This document shows, piece after piece, positions 26,996 to 37,712 of a stretch of 64,000 nucleotides of DNA (positions are counted from its first letter, which is position 1; every line of letters starts with the position of its first letter). The stretch covers positions 1-64,000 of the forward strand of contig CAWJBC010000014.1 of the NCBI GenBank assembly GCA_963840975.1, written 5' to 3'. Under the pieces are notes generated by a model. The model was not told the origin of the DNA. It did not search any database and saw only the letters and a program-made list of their open reading frames with translations. A program made the position numbers and the translations under genes. Source of the DNA: JAADJA01 sp963840975 (GTDB lineage Bacteria; Bacteroidota; Bacteroidia; Bacteroidales; JAADJA01).

Positions 26996-27100
26996 GGTAT
27001 AAAGGGAATATGGGCTTCTATGGCAAAAGTTATTTGCGTGGGAAAAAGATGTATTAAATTCAAAATAAATACCCTGTATTTCCTCTATTCCCTTTATACC
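26996..27100. repeat. Perfect 15-bp inverted repeat around a 75-base loop
   Basis: GGTATAAAGGGAATA (26996-27010) is matched exactly by TATTCCCTTTATACC (27086-27100). The arms do not lie next to a T-run, so it is not a simple terminator. The 26895-27238 spacer otherwise holds no recognisable gene. It may be a dispersed palindromic element or a regulatory site. Confidence 0.5.
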
Positions 27101-27238
27101 CTCCTTCATTAATACTATTTTGTGCAAATATTTTTAATATTTAATACTGATTAGAAACAATCTGTAAAATAAGGTTGCGAAGATAAAATTTAATTGTTGA
27201 AATGAACGATACAACCCTCAAAAATACTATTCATCTTT

Positions 27239-29516
27239 TCATTTCACGATGACCTCATCGCAAAAAATCCATGAAGGAGAACCACCACCCGGATGCCATA
27301 AAGGACAGGTTTCCATGTTTTTGGCTACGACTTTTATTTACCTGGAAATGACCGGTGGAAATTTCGTTTTATAATCTTCAATAATAGCACCATTTTGGTG
27401 AGGGGAAATTTCTGTCTTGATTGATTTTATTAGAAAATAGGAATCTTTTATCCGTGAAGCGAAATAATTTACCCTAAAGGCAGAAACACCCACGATTGAA
27501 CATCCTGTAAGAAATGAGCTTTCAATAGAACTGATTTCCATTTCCTTTCCAAGGTCAATAATAGCTACCAAATCCTGTCCCTCAAACCCTAACCAGTTAA
27601 AATGATAGTCATTCACACCTTTCAATCCGTCAGTGAGGGCTTTGCTTCCGCCAACGGGATATTTATCGCTTGGCGGTTTCAGCAATTCAACAGGTTGAAA
27701 CAGGGCAAGATGATCTACCATGCTGTTGCTGACATAGTTTAAAACAGTTGCACGATATTCATCCGGCGAATTTCCATGTTCCCAGTAACGGGTTATTCCA
27801 GAGGCTTTTGCTTCCCTTGTAAGGTTTTCCAGCTTTTCTATCATTTCATCTTTCACCTGGTATTTGGCTCCTTCTTTTTCGAAATAAGTCAGGTACTCAT
27901 TTACATTTCTCAACGAAATATCCAGAACAGCAAATTCAAGCGGAAGACTTGCAAACCGAACCCTTTCGAGGTAATCAGGTTGATGGATGACTGCTTCTTC
28001 AGCCTGATCGAAAATTGAATTATAAACTTTTATAAGTTCAGGAGTCAGATAGGAATTTATTCCATCATAAGGATATCCGTAAATTCCCAATAATCCACCC
28101 GAATGATCCAGTGCATCATGCATAGTGTTGATGTATTGCAGAATATATTTGGCAGCCGGACCATAATAACCATTAAGAAAATCAGATGTAAGGGCATTCA
28201 CATCTGCATCGGGATTCCATAAAAGTTTTGCGATAAGGTATTGCCTTAGCTCGTAAAACTCACTGATATTGCCACCTGTACCTTGCTGGAACATCATCTT
28301 CATCCCTTTGTCACGGAAGTATTGGATATTGGGTTGCAACACCCTTAGGTTGGGAAAAGGACTGACCATGTTCCGAAACTGAACTACATAATCCCACATG
28401 AAAATATTATTTGTCAATGCGCACCAGTCTTCTGCGTCCTTTCTGAAAGAGGCGCTTAGTGAATCGGTGGCAAGCGATCTGCTCCGGTTGCACTCGATGG
28501 AGCAAAACATGATGTTAACATTTGCTGCAGGTTTAATATTTTTTGGGGCAGAACGGGTATATTGATAAGCCAGCGTTGAAATTATTTTATCCGGGAATTG
28601 CTCAGCCACTTTATTCACAAACCAGATCATTGCTCCCGAATAACCTCCGTATTGTTGATACAGTTTTTTGCATTCATCGCATTCGCAAGCTTTGTATGTA
28701 TCATTCTGCGAAACCGACCAATATTTTGCCTGTGGCTTTTCTTTCATCCGTTCATTCAGCCCTGTGATCACTATGTTTAACACATCAGGATTGGATAAAC
28801 AAAGCTGTCCATCTGGAATGCGCTGGACGTTCAGGAAAGAGAAATATTCGGGATGTTCCTTAAAATATTTTTCAGGAGGGACAAGATCATCAAAAGTATG
28901 GACGAACATTCCCCATTCGTCTTTACCTTTCTTTATATCAAGTTTATGCCAGTCACGGTAGTTTTCATCCTTGATCGGATCGGGAAAATGAAGCTCGCGG
29001 TAGGTAAATACCGGTTGCTGTCTTTCATTAATCTGCCCGATGGTAATAACTTTCTTTCGGGGAACAGAAGTAACTTTCGCACTGTATTTCCGGCAACCCA
29101 GGTAATTTTCCAGAAAAGTATAAACCCCGTAAAGGGTTCCTTTGTCTTCGCCGCCTGCAATGATGAGCTGTTTATCCTGGGTTTGAATGATAAATCCATC
29201 TTCGTCAAGACCGGCAATTTTTTCAGAAATATTGGTTTTGTTGATCCTATTGTTTGTTCCGATGATAATTTCATGCCTGGTAGCAGTGGCATCATCTGTC
29301 ATTATCCTGATCCAGACATCAGAGATGCGTTCAATGTATTTCTGCAATCTCAATTGCTGACTTTTTGGTGGTTGAATCAGCATTTGCTGAAATGACGATA
29401 ACGTAATCGGATTTTCCATTTTCTGCCAGCGTCAGCAGATTGCTTTTATGGCAGGAACAAACCAGAATTCCAAACAGTAAAAAACTGATGATAATAGATT
29501 TTGAATTCATTTTCAC
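27239..29516 (-). CDS. DUF4838 lipoprotein with F5/8-type C-terminus, broken in two places
   Basis: A glycoside-hydrolase-like lipoprotein. The N-terminus (29331-29516) has a lipobox in FGILVCSCHKS and an alpha-glucuronidase-like start (YVIVISANADSTTKKSAIEI). One extra base near 29342 shifts to the main frame (27338-29419): removing it gives IAKYIERISDVWIRI. The main body has the DUF4838 core (FVHTFDDLVPPEKYFKEHPE, CLSNPDVLNIV, VSQNDTYKACECDECKKLYQ). After an in-frame TAA at 27338-27340 the same frame continues IKVVAKNMETCPLWHPGG to a TGA at 27239-27241, a discoidin-like end with Tyr expected at the stop. It starts 5 bases after the GH29 stop, so it forms an operon with the GH29 gene. Confidence 0.75.
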
Positions 29517-29520
29517 AACT

Positions 29521-31588
29521 TTATTTGTAAATAAACAACGATTGGTGGGGAATAACAGCTTCTTTTTTCCCCGGTTCTCTGATATAAACCCTTAGATCGT
29601 CCTGACCGCCTTTTTCAAAGTAAGTCACCCTGACGGAGTGATAACCTTTATGCAAGTGCTATTGCACCTTTCACCAGTTCCATCCCGTGCAACCCGTCAT
29701 TATCAGCCACAAGATTTCCATCAATGAAAAGTTGACTACCATCATCAGAATCGGTCATGAACTCATAAATTCCATCCTCCGGAATTTGGATGAACCCTTC
29801 AAATTCAAATCCATAATAATCCCCTTTGATTTTCTCAGAAAGATTGAAGTTGCCTGCAATACCTGTTTTTACAGGAATTAGTTTGCTGAAATCAGGCAAT
29901 GAATCCCAATCGCCTTCATAGTATCTGAAGTTTATTCCTGGAATTAATTTCTCAGTTTTTACCGGAGGCAGTGGTTTTACTTTTGTAAATAAAGCGCAAA
30001 CGCTATCACTGACCGGTTTTCCGTTTCTGAAACAACGGGCAGTTAGTAAAGTGGTTTCCGTGATCAACACTTTTCCTGAGGACAATGGTGATTCGACAGT
30101 AGGCATGGTGCCATCAATCGTATATCGTATTTCGAAATTCATATTCGAAGAGGTGAGTTGCGGTTCAGCCTTATCAATAAATATCCGGTAATCAGCCTGA
30201 ATGACCGGTGGAAAGCTGATGTCGGGTTCTCCGGATACATCAAGAACCACAACGGTGTTGATTGTGTCCGGTGTTTTATCAGGAAGCGAAATCCATAAAG
30301 CATCCTCATGCCTGCTAAAATTAAGAGCACTATGGTTTTTGTCTGCAAGTAAATAGGCTGATTTTGGCTCATTGAAAATTCCAGGGACTTTTAGCTCAGC
30401 ATCTTCAGGCCAATCAAATATGTGCAGGAAAAGTCTTGTTCCACCGGTAATTTGCTTTTGGGTGCAACGGCCCCAGTCCAGTTTTTGAAAAGGGCTTGCT
30501 TTTGTTTCATAAATGGCTTCGCTATTTTTATCCATCCATTGCCCGATTTCCTTTAGCCGGATGATGCTTTCTTCCGGGAATGTTCCGTCAGCTTTTGGTC
30601 CGACATTCAGAAGAAAATTACCACCCTTCGAAGCTATGTCTGCAAGCTTTCTGATCAGGTCGGAAGTGGATTTCCAGTCCTTATCATTTTTATTATAACC
30701 CCAGTGGTCGTTCATGGTCATGCAGGTTTCCCAGTCGGTGCCTGGTATTCCGGTAGCAGGAATTTCCTGTTCAGGGGTGCCGAAATCGCCGGCATAACCA
30801 CCTTCACGTGTCATGCCTTCCATACCTGACCGGCCATTGTCAACCCTGTTGTTGATGATAATACTGGGTTGAAGGTTTCGCACATAATTATACAAATCAA
30901 CGCCGTATTCATGCTTCCAGGTTTCCTCCCATTCGCCATCAAACCACAACACTCCAATATCTCCATAATTTTTCGTTAGCTCTTTTAGCTGTGCTTTCAT
31001 GTAAGTAATATATCGGTTAAGGTCAGCACCTTCGGCGGAACGGTCGGTTTCCCATTCTCTTCTCGGCAGGTAATCGGGATGATGCCAGTCCATGATGGAG
31101 TGATAAAAACAAAGTTTTACTCCCTGCTTTTTGCATTCCCCGGCAAGTTCCTTCAGGATATCCCGCTCAAAAGGGGTTGACATCACATCAAAATCGGTTT
31201 GTTTCGAATCGAAAAGGCAAAAACCATCGTGGTGTTTGGAAGTGATTACGATGTATTTCATTCCTGCATCTTTAGCCATCTTAACCCATTTTCCGGCATC
31301 GAAATTCACCGGATTAAATTGATCCCGGAATTTGTCGTACTCCTCAAGCGGAATCTGTGCAGTTGTCCTGATCCATTCACCATGACCGGTTTCGTCTTTC
31401 CACTCACCGGCAGGAACTGCATACAATCCCCAGTGGATAAACATCCCGAAGCGTGCATCGCGCCACCATTCCATCCGGATATCCTTGTCTTCTTTGGTTT
31501 CATTCATGTAATTGACCGGTTCATGATGGCAAGAAATCATAACGACGATTGTTATTAATAAAAGTGATAACTGGAAGTATTTTTTCAT
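29521..31588 (-). CDS. GH29 alpha-L-fucosidase lipoprotein
   Basis: Cleaves terminal fucose. A lipobox occurs in VVMISCHHEP near residue 20. The catalytic barrel has FGMFIHWGLYAVPAGEW (about 48-64), TSKHHDGFCLFDS and the nucleophile Asp in IGVLWFDGEWEETW (about 217). After it come a chitobiase/Ig-like domain (MNFEIRYTIDGTMPTVESPL) and a PA14-like domain (INFRYYEGDWDSL, DSDDGSQLFIDGNLV). As written the frame ends at 29648 after ...GAIALA; dropping the C at about 29656 gives AIALHKGYHSVRVTYFEKGG and continues to a TAA at 29521-29523, completing the PA14 fold. With the DUF4838 gene it forms a host- or plant-glycan degradation pair. Confidence 0.85.
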
Positions 31589-31731
31589 TTGTTAAATTTT
31601 GAAAATTCTGATGGATCAAAAATAAGGAGATTTAGTAATGCATTGGCAACTGAATCTGAAATATTGGTAAGGGTAAATAATTCCAAGACATCCAAGACCC
31701 CAGATAAACAATTTAACAAGTATAAAGCGTA

Positions 31732-31815
31732 AATGCGATCCCGCCTTTCAGCGGGAGAAGCAATCTGTTCTTTTTTTGTGGATTGCTTTACTCCATTACA
31801 TTCCGTTCGCAATGA
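31732..31815. repeat. REP-like palindromic intergenic element
   Basis: It contains CCCGC/GCGGG (31740-31744 and 31751-31755, 6-base loop), AAGCAATC/GATTGCTT (31758-31765 and 31781-31788), and TTCGCAATGA (31806-31815). On the minus strand this reads as the widespread TCATTGCGA...GAAGCAATC type of dispersed repeat. It is the only clear content of the 31589-31824 spacer. Confidence 0.5.
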
Positions 31816-31824
31816 AGGAATGGA

Positions 31825-32091
31825 TTATGCTTTCTGCCAGCGCTCGAGTTTGGGTATATTCATGGTAAAAAACCAGTGGGTAAAGCCGGGGAATCCCATT
31901 TCACTCATTTTTCCCTTTACAAGGTTTTTCATTTGATCGACGGTCATGTCGGGTTTGGTGAACTGACCATCGGCATAGCAATGACTGCAATATTTAGGGC
32001 TTTTCAGCCCGTCAGCTTCAGTTCCTCCATGATTGGGATCTTTGCTCAGTGGCATGCCACAACTCTGGCAAAATTTGTAGGTTTTTTCCAT
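31825..32091 (-). CDS. Zinc-ribbon protein (zf-ribbon_2 type)
   Basis: An 88-residue protein with two zinc-binding pairs: CQSCGMPL (residues 8-15) and YCSHCYADGQFTKPD (about 34-48), then a helical tail FTHWFFTMNIPKLERWQKA. The pattern matches a putative zinc-ribbon domain family of unknown function common in Bacteroidota and Clostridia. No catalytic sites. It is monocistronic, flanked by the repeat at 31732 and the spacer before 32281. Confidence 0.7.
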   Translation of the reverse strand: MEKTYKFCQSCGMPLSKDPNHGGTEADGLKSPKYCSHCYADGQFTKPDMTVDQMKNLVKGKMSEMGFPGFTHWFFTMNIPKLERWQKA

Positions 32092-32280
32092 AGATGTAAT
32101 TCTTTAATGTTTATGAGTCACAAAATTTATTGACAAATTTACGATAAAAGTCTCTGTCATTATGTTTCTTTTCTTATCTTTGAACCTGTGGCTTGGGGAT
32201 CGGATATATAACTTAGAAGTGGCCTGAAAAGGTGAAAAATAATCCGACAGATATTACTTGAATCTATAAAATACAGAATT

Positions 32281-34428
32281 ATGAAAAAAGTAAATGTTCT
32301 CTTAGTTGCCTTGATAGGCTTGGGAGGCTTAGTAAATGCTCAGGATCCGCAATGGCTGGTTTATTCGGTAGATAATAATATCAGTGCGCTGGCAAATAGT
32401 GAAAACAAAATCTGGATCGGGAAATATAGTTCCGGGTTGGTTAGCTTAGACATAAACACAGGTGAAAAGTATTACTATAGGATGTCAAATTCAAATTTGC
32501 CCAGTGATATGATAAACAATTTGGCTTTTAATGATGCTGGTAAGCTGTGGATTGGAACATTTGGTGGTGGACTGGCTTCATTTGATGAGCCGAATTGGGT
32601 AATATATAATGACACCAATTCAGGTTTACCAACCAATTATATCACTGTCCTCGAAATTGATGAAGAGGGGATAGTATGGCTTTCTGCGCTGGATCCTTAC
32701 CTTGTTGAAGGTGTAGGATTGATAAAATTTGATGGTGCAGAATGGACTATTTTTGATATTTGGGGATCAGGAATACCCGATAATAATGTAGGTGCTATTG
32801 CTTCATCGGGAAATGGTGTTGTATGGATCGGAAGTGGGGAAGGATTAACAAAGTTTGACGGAACAAATTGGATGACTTTTAATACGTCAAATTCCGGCAT
32901 CCCTGATGATTGGGTTCTCACAGTAGATATAGACGCCGGAGGGGACAAATGGATAGGGACGCCTGAAGGGCTTGTGAAATTCGATGATATCAACTGGACC
33001 GTTTACAACACTTCAAACTCAGGATTACCTGACAACTATGTCCACTTTGTCATAGTCGATGCTTGGGATAAAAAATGGATCGGTACGGAGTATGAATTAA
33101 CGGAATTTGACGGAACTAACTGGACTGTTTATGATGCCCTGAATTCAGGCTTGTCTGAAAACGGAGCCTCTGGTTTAACCATCGATGAAATTGGTACAAA
33201 GTGGATTGGATCTTTTGGAGAGGGGCTTATTCGTTTTGACGGAACGAACTGGATGCCGGTTAATTCATCAAATTCAGGTTTGACGGATGATTGTATAAAT
33301 ACAATTGCAATCGATACAGCCGGGACGAAATGGATCGGGACTTATTATGGTGGACTTGCAGAATTTGAGGGAACAAACTGGATAATTTTTGACCCGACAA
33401 ATTCCGGAATTCCGGATGATAATGTTTATGATATTGAAATAGATCAAGAAGGGACAAAGTGGATCGGGACTGGCAATGGAATTGCAAGATTCGATGGTTT
33501 GAATTGGACCGTTTATGACGTTTCAAATTCGGGATTGCCTGAAGATTGGATATTGGATATTTCCATCGAGCAAAACGGAATTATATGGATTGGCACCTAT
33601 AGCGGAGGTTTAGCCAAATTTGACGGGCAAAACTGGACGGTTTATAATTCATCCAATTCAGGCTTACCCGAAAACACTGTAATGTCAATAGCTATAGATG
33701 ATTTAGGGAACAAGTGGATAGGAACTAATGGTGGTTCACAAGGAGGTGGATTATCGAAATTCGATGGTACAAATTGGACTATCTATAACTCAAGTAATTC
33801 AGGCCTGTCAAATGATTATGTTGAGGATATTGCCATAGATGGCAGCGGGACTCTGTGGATAGCTACCTATTTCGGGGGATTAGTAAAGTTCGATGGCATT
33901 AATTGGGTAACTTATGATCCTTCAAATTCAGGCATACCAGGTTACATTATTCGTGAGGTTGAGATAGATGAAACTGATACGAAGTGGATTGGAGCAGATA
34001 ACTATGGTCTCACCAAATTTGACGGGATGAATTGGACAACTTATAATAGCGTCAATTCCATGCTACCAAATAATTCTATCCGATCGATTGCCTTTGATGG
34101 TAATGGAAGCAAATGGATTGGAACAGGTATTGGCCTGGCAGTATTTAATGAGAATGGTATTCCTGTTTCGGTTGAGGAAAATAAATTAACAGAAAATATT
34201 GTAAAATTTTTTCCAAACCCTGCTAAGGATCATTTAACTATTGAATACGCAAAAGATCAGAATATTTCTTTCATAGAAATCATCAATATGCAGGGAAACA
34301 CGGTTATAAGCCAGAGGATTTCAAACAAACAAAACACAATAGATGTGAGTGATTTACCCACCGGAGTTTTTATCGTAAGAATGCACTCGGACAGGGGAGT
34401 GGTGATGAAGAAGATGGTAAAACAATAA
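32281..34428 (+). CDS. Secreted beta-propeller protein with type IX sorting domain
   Basis: A 715-residue protein with a signal peptide (MKKVNVLLVALIGLGGLVNA) and about 14 repeated units of the form WIGTxxGGLAKFDGTNWTVYNxSNSGLPDN, each about 45 residues, like the two-component-regulator propeller but without any kinase or receiver domain. The end (FFPNPAKDHLTIEYAKDQN ... LPTGVFIVRMHSDRG) is a type A T9SS C-terminal domain, so the protein is exported through the type IX system and anchored or released at the surface. It is probably an adhesin or sensor-like surface protein. A TATCTTTG box at 32175-32182 is a weak promoter candidate. Confidence 0.75.
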   Translation: MKKVNVLLVALIGLGGLVNAQDPQWLVYSVDNNISALANSENKIWIGKYSSGLVSLDINTGEKYYYRMSNSNLPSDMINNLAFNDAGKLWIGTFGGGLASFDEPNWVIYNDTNSGLPTNYITVLEIDEEGIVWLSALDPYLVEGVGLIKFDGAEWTIFDIWGSGIPDNNVGAIASSGNGVVWIGSGEGLTKFDGTNWMTFNTSNSGIPDDWVLTVDIDAGGDKWIGTPEGLVKFDDINWTVYNTSNSGLPDNYVHFVIVDAWDKKWIGTEYELTEFDGTNWTVYDALNSGLSENGASGLTIDEIGTKWIGSFGEGLIRFDGTNWMPVNSSNSGLTDDCINTIAIDTAGTKWIGTYYGGLAEFEGTNWIIFDPTNSGIPDDNVYDIEIDQEGTKWIGTGNGIARFDGLNWTVYDVSNSGLPEDWILDISIEQNGIIWIGTYSGGLAKFDGQNWTVYNSSNSGLPENTVMSIAIDDLGNKWIGTNGGSQGGGLSKFDGTNWTIYNSSNSGLSNDYVEDIAIDGSGTLWIATYFGGLVKFDGINWVTYDPSNSGIPGYIIREVEIDETDTKWIGADNYGLTKFDGMNWTTYNSVNSMLPNNSIRSIAFDGNGSKWIGTGIGLAVFNENGIPVSVEENKLTENIVKFFPNPAKDHLTIEYAKDQNISFIEIINMQGNTVISQRISNKQNTIDVSDLPTGVFIVRMHSDRGVVMKKMVKQ

Positions 34429-34521
34429 AACCGTTCATGGTTTAAAGTTGAAGAATACTGGTTATATAGAATTTTTTGTAGTTTTATTCCCTATTTCAGT
34501 TCAATTTTTAATAGGAACACT

Positions 34522-35481
34522 ATGGAAAAACATTTGATATTTATTATTTTATTTTTCTCAGGAATTTATTTTGGCTTTTCCGTTAGCCTTCAATCCCAAT
34601 CCAGCGCCAAGGTTGAAAATATTAACTTTTATGCTGACGGCTCCAAACTGGTAGTAACTTACGACATTGTGAAAGCTAAACCGGGCGAAACTTTCGATGT
34701 ATGGATAAAAGTTGTGACAGCTTCGGGAAAGCAAATCAGCCCAATGACTTTGTCGGGAAACTTCGGAAGTGGAAATATCGGAGGAAGCAATAAAAAAATC
34801 ACCTGGAACGTGGAGGCTGACAACGTGGTAATTGATGAGGAATTTTCAGTAGAGGTATATGCCCGCTCCGAAAAAAAACCTGATATGGTGGAGCCAACGC
34901 CTAAAATTGTGGTGGCGGGGACACTGACTGCCAAAGATGTATTTACACCTGAAAAAAACTCCTTTTACTGGTTGGGGATTGATTATTCGCATGTCAAGGT
35001 CAATTGTGAAATGGAGCCGACAGAGATTAAAAACCAATATTTCGAAGCCTGGAATCAACTTGTGTTAGACGAAGCGAAAAAATACAACATTAAAGAAATG
35101 TTGAAACTGAGGGAGATTCAGGACGATATAAATATGATTACTTCGGTGAATTTACAAGCCAATCCGAATGATATGGCAGCCGAAACGGCTCCGAATTACT
35201 CGTTAAGTAATGTTGCATCTTTTGTTGGTTCTTATCCTTCAACTGGCCTCAGCGGGATCGGAATAGTATTTATAGCAGAATATTTAGGCAAAAAGGATAA
35301 GGCAGGAATTTACCATGTTGTTGCAATCAATCTGGCAAATAATGAAATATTGTTATCGGAAAGAATGAAAGGCGAACCCGGGGGGGCAGGGTTCAGAAAT
35401 TATTGGGCAGGCTCTGTTTATAATGTAATCCTTCTGTTTGAAAAAGACTATAAAAATTTGAAAGCCAGGTATTCGAAGTAG
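34522..35481 (+). CDS. Secreted or envelope protein of unknown function
   Basis: A 319-residue protein with an N-terminal signal-like helix (HLIFIILFFSGIYFGFSVSL) and an Ig-like beta region (VENINFYADGSKLVVTYDIV, IKVVTASGKQISPMTLSG) followed by a domain with KVNCEMEPTEIKNQYFEAWN and a strand-rich end (GIYHVVAINLANNEILLSER). I do not recognise the family; the N-terminal part resembles beta-sandwich modules seen in Bacteroidota surface proteins. It lies downstream of the T9SS propeller gene in the same direction and may be co-expressed. Confidence 0.45.
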   Translation: MEKHLIFIILFFSGIYFGFSVSLQSQSSAKVENINFYADGSKLVVTYDIVKAKPGETFDVWIKVVTASGKQISPMTLSGNFGSGNIGGSNKKITWNVEADNVVIDEEFSVEVYARSEKKPDMVEPTPKIVVAGTLTAKDVFTPEKNSFYWLGIDYSHVKVNCEMEPTEIKNQYFEAWNQLVLDEAKKYNIKEMLKLREIQDDINMITSVNLQANPNDMAAETAPNYSLSNVASFVGSYPSTGLSGIGIVFIAEYLGKKDKAGIYHVVAINLANNEILLSERMKGEPGGAGFRNYWAGSVYNVILLFEKDYKNLKARYSK

Positions 35482-35504
35482 GAGGGATTAATAGCCTGAA
35501 TGGC

Positions 35505-36101
35505 CTATTTATAGCCAATGAGATTAATCACAGCAGCAGGTCCCTGGTGAAATTCACCTTCTGAAAGCAGCGTAAGTTCGCTTTTAATTTCAAGTTTTTT
35601 CAATTCACTGAAGTCGCCAGCTAACTCCTCCTCCGAAAACAGCAAGTCAATTTCGCGAGGACCACCCGAAGAATAATTGATCTGATCTTTCGAAAACCCC
35701 TGAAGGATAAGTAAGCCATCCGGTCGGAGAAAAGAGATCAGTTTACGATGGTAATTTCGGCGTATGGCGGGAGGCATGTGGGCAAAGATGAGGGCGACAG
35801 CATCAAATGTATTTTTGGGAAAATCAATGGATTCGTAGGATTCATTCAGGTAATTGATGTTGACTCCGTTTTCCTTCGACAATAGCAATGCCTTTTTCAT
35901 CCCTTCGATACTCGTATCAAAGGCGGTAACAAGGAATCCAAGTTTGGCTGCAAAAACTGCATTCCGCCCTTCTCCTTCAGCCGGCAGCAATAATTTACCA
36001 GGCTTTATCAAGGACAGAGAATCCTTCAGGAAATTGTTGGGTTCAATACCATAAACATAATCTCGTGATGCATAGCGGCTATTCCAAAAATCGTGGCTCA
36101 T
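35505..36101 (-). CDS. Class I SAM-dependent methyltransferase (TehB-like)
   Basis: A 198-residue methyltransferase starting MSHDFWNSRYASRDYVYG, with the SAM motif LLPAEGEGRNAVFAAKLG at about 38-55, followed by the acidic end TAFDTSIEGM and the motif IV region FDAVALIFAHMPP. The form 'WNxRYxxxxYxYGxxPNxFL' is typical of TehB/thiopurine-type methyltransferases. Target unknown; tellurite or general small-molecule detoxification is possible. Codirectional with alaS, 14 bases downstream of it. Confidence 0.7.
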   Translation of the reverse strand: MSHDFWNSRYASRDYVYGIEPNNFLKDSLSLIKPGKLLLPAEGEGRNAVFAAKLGFLVTAFDTSIEGMKKALLLSKENGVNINYLNESYESIDFPKNTFDAVALIFAHMPPAIRRNYHRKLISFLRPDGLLILQGFSKDQINYSSGGPREIDLLFSEEELAGDFSELKKLEIKSELTLLSEGEFHQGPAAVINLIGYK

Positions 36102-36114
36102 AAACTACAGTCAT

Positions 36115-37712
36115 TTACTTCAATTCAGACAACATTTTTCTGGCTTTTTCAAAAGCCTGAGCCAATCCATCAGGATTTTTTCCACCGGCAGTGGCAAAAT
36201 GTGGCTGTCCGCCACCGCCACCGTTGATCTCCTTTGCAATTTCACGTATCATTTGCCCTGCATTCAATCCTTTGTCGCCTACCAAGGAATCGGAGATCAG
36301 AATCGTCAGTCCGGCTTTCCCTTCATTCACATTACCCAAAATGAGAAAAAGATTGTCCACCTCATTCCTGATATTGAAAGCAAGGTCTTTGATCGTATCT
36401 GCATCAATTTCCACTGTCTGAGCGATGAAATTTAACTCACCAATCTTTTGAGCACTGCGGATGAGGTCACTTTTTACTGACAGAGACTTTTCTTTATTCA
36501 TTGCAGTTATGTGCCTTTGAAGCTGGGTGTTCTGCTCTGTTAAATTCTCAACAGCTTTTACGATATCTTTTTGACCTTTAAAAATTAATTTGAGATCAGC
36601 TACAATTTTCATTTGCTCATTAACAAATTCTTCTGCTTTTATTGCGGTGATTGCTTCAATTCTCCTTACCCCTGCAGCAATAGCACCTTCCGATATAATC
36701 TTGAACAATCCAATCTGGCCGGTTGCGTTGACATGTGTCCCACCGCATAATTCAACCGAATATTTCGGATCAAAAGTGATGACCCTCACTTCTTCGCCGT
36801 ATTTTTCTCCAAAGAGTGCCGTGGCTCCCATTTCCAGTGCTTTTTTCATGGGTACATTTCTTTTCTCGATGAGGGGGACGTTTTCTCTTATTTTTTCGTT
36901 TACAATTTTTTCGATCTGAAGAATTTCTTCATCTGATACTTTGGCGAAATGCGAAAAATCGAAGCGTGTGTGCTCATCATCAACCAGAGAACCCTTTTGT
37001 TCCACATGACTGCCGAGGACTTTTCTAAGTGCAGCATGCATCAGGTGGGTTGCGCTGTGGTTATTGGTGGTCAATAATCTTTTTTGCCTGTCAACCCTGG
37101 CAAAAAAATCACCTGATAGGTCAGCAGGTATTTCAGAAGCAATATGGACGATGAGATCGTTTTCCTTTCTGGTATCTTCGATAATGATACGGTTGTCGTT
37201 ATGCTCAAGCCATCCCCTGTCGCCTACTTGTCCACCCGACTCAGCGTAGAATGGGGTTTTATTAAGTATGATCTGATAAGAATCTTTCTTTTTTTCTGAT
37301 ATTTTCCGGTATTTTATAACCTGTACTTCTGCTTCCAATGATTCATATCCGACAAATTCAGTTTTTTCAGATTCATTTTTAAGGATGATCCAGTCGTGGG
37401 TATCCTTCTGTGCAGCCTGTCGCGAACGGTCTTTTTGCTTTTCCAGCCCGGCATTATAACCTTGCATATCCACCGACCAGCCTTTTTCCTTTGCCATCAA
37501 TTGGGTAAGATCAATCGGGAAGCCATAAGTGTCGAATAATTCAAAAGCAAAATCGCCGTCAATAACTTTGTTATCCTGCTTTTGCGAAATGTAAGCCTCG
37601 AATTTCTTTATTCCAAGTGATAAGGTTCGCAGGAATGCAATTTCTTCCTGAGTAATAACTTTTGTGATCAAATCCTGCTGTGCAACTATCTCCGGGAATA
37701 CATGTCCCCATT
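36115..37712 (-). CDS. alaS: Alanyl-tRNA synthetase, C-terminal segment
   Basis: Continuation of the alaS frame of 37713-38744. It carries the editing domain (HSATHLMHAALRKVLGSH with HxxxH, and CGGTHVNATGQIG with the zinc Cys/His) and the C-terminal DHHA1/C-Ala region ending GGGGGQPHFATAGGKNPDG. Restoring two single-base insertions (a G in the CCCC at 37706-37709 plus strand, and a T in the AA at 37722-37723) gives ...LVPALVAKMGHVFPEIVAQQ across the join. Total length is then about 873 residues, the family norm. alaS is essential and single-copy, so the break is most likely a sequence error. Confidence 0.85.

Noticed and set aside
31585..31812. Minus-strand frame in the 31589-31824 spacer
   Set aside because: It runs through the REP-like repeat and has no recognisable sequence; treated as non-coding.
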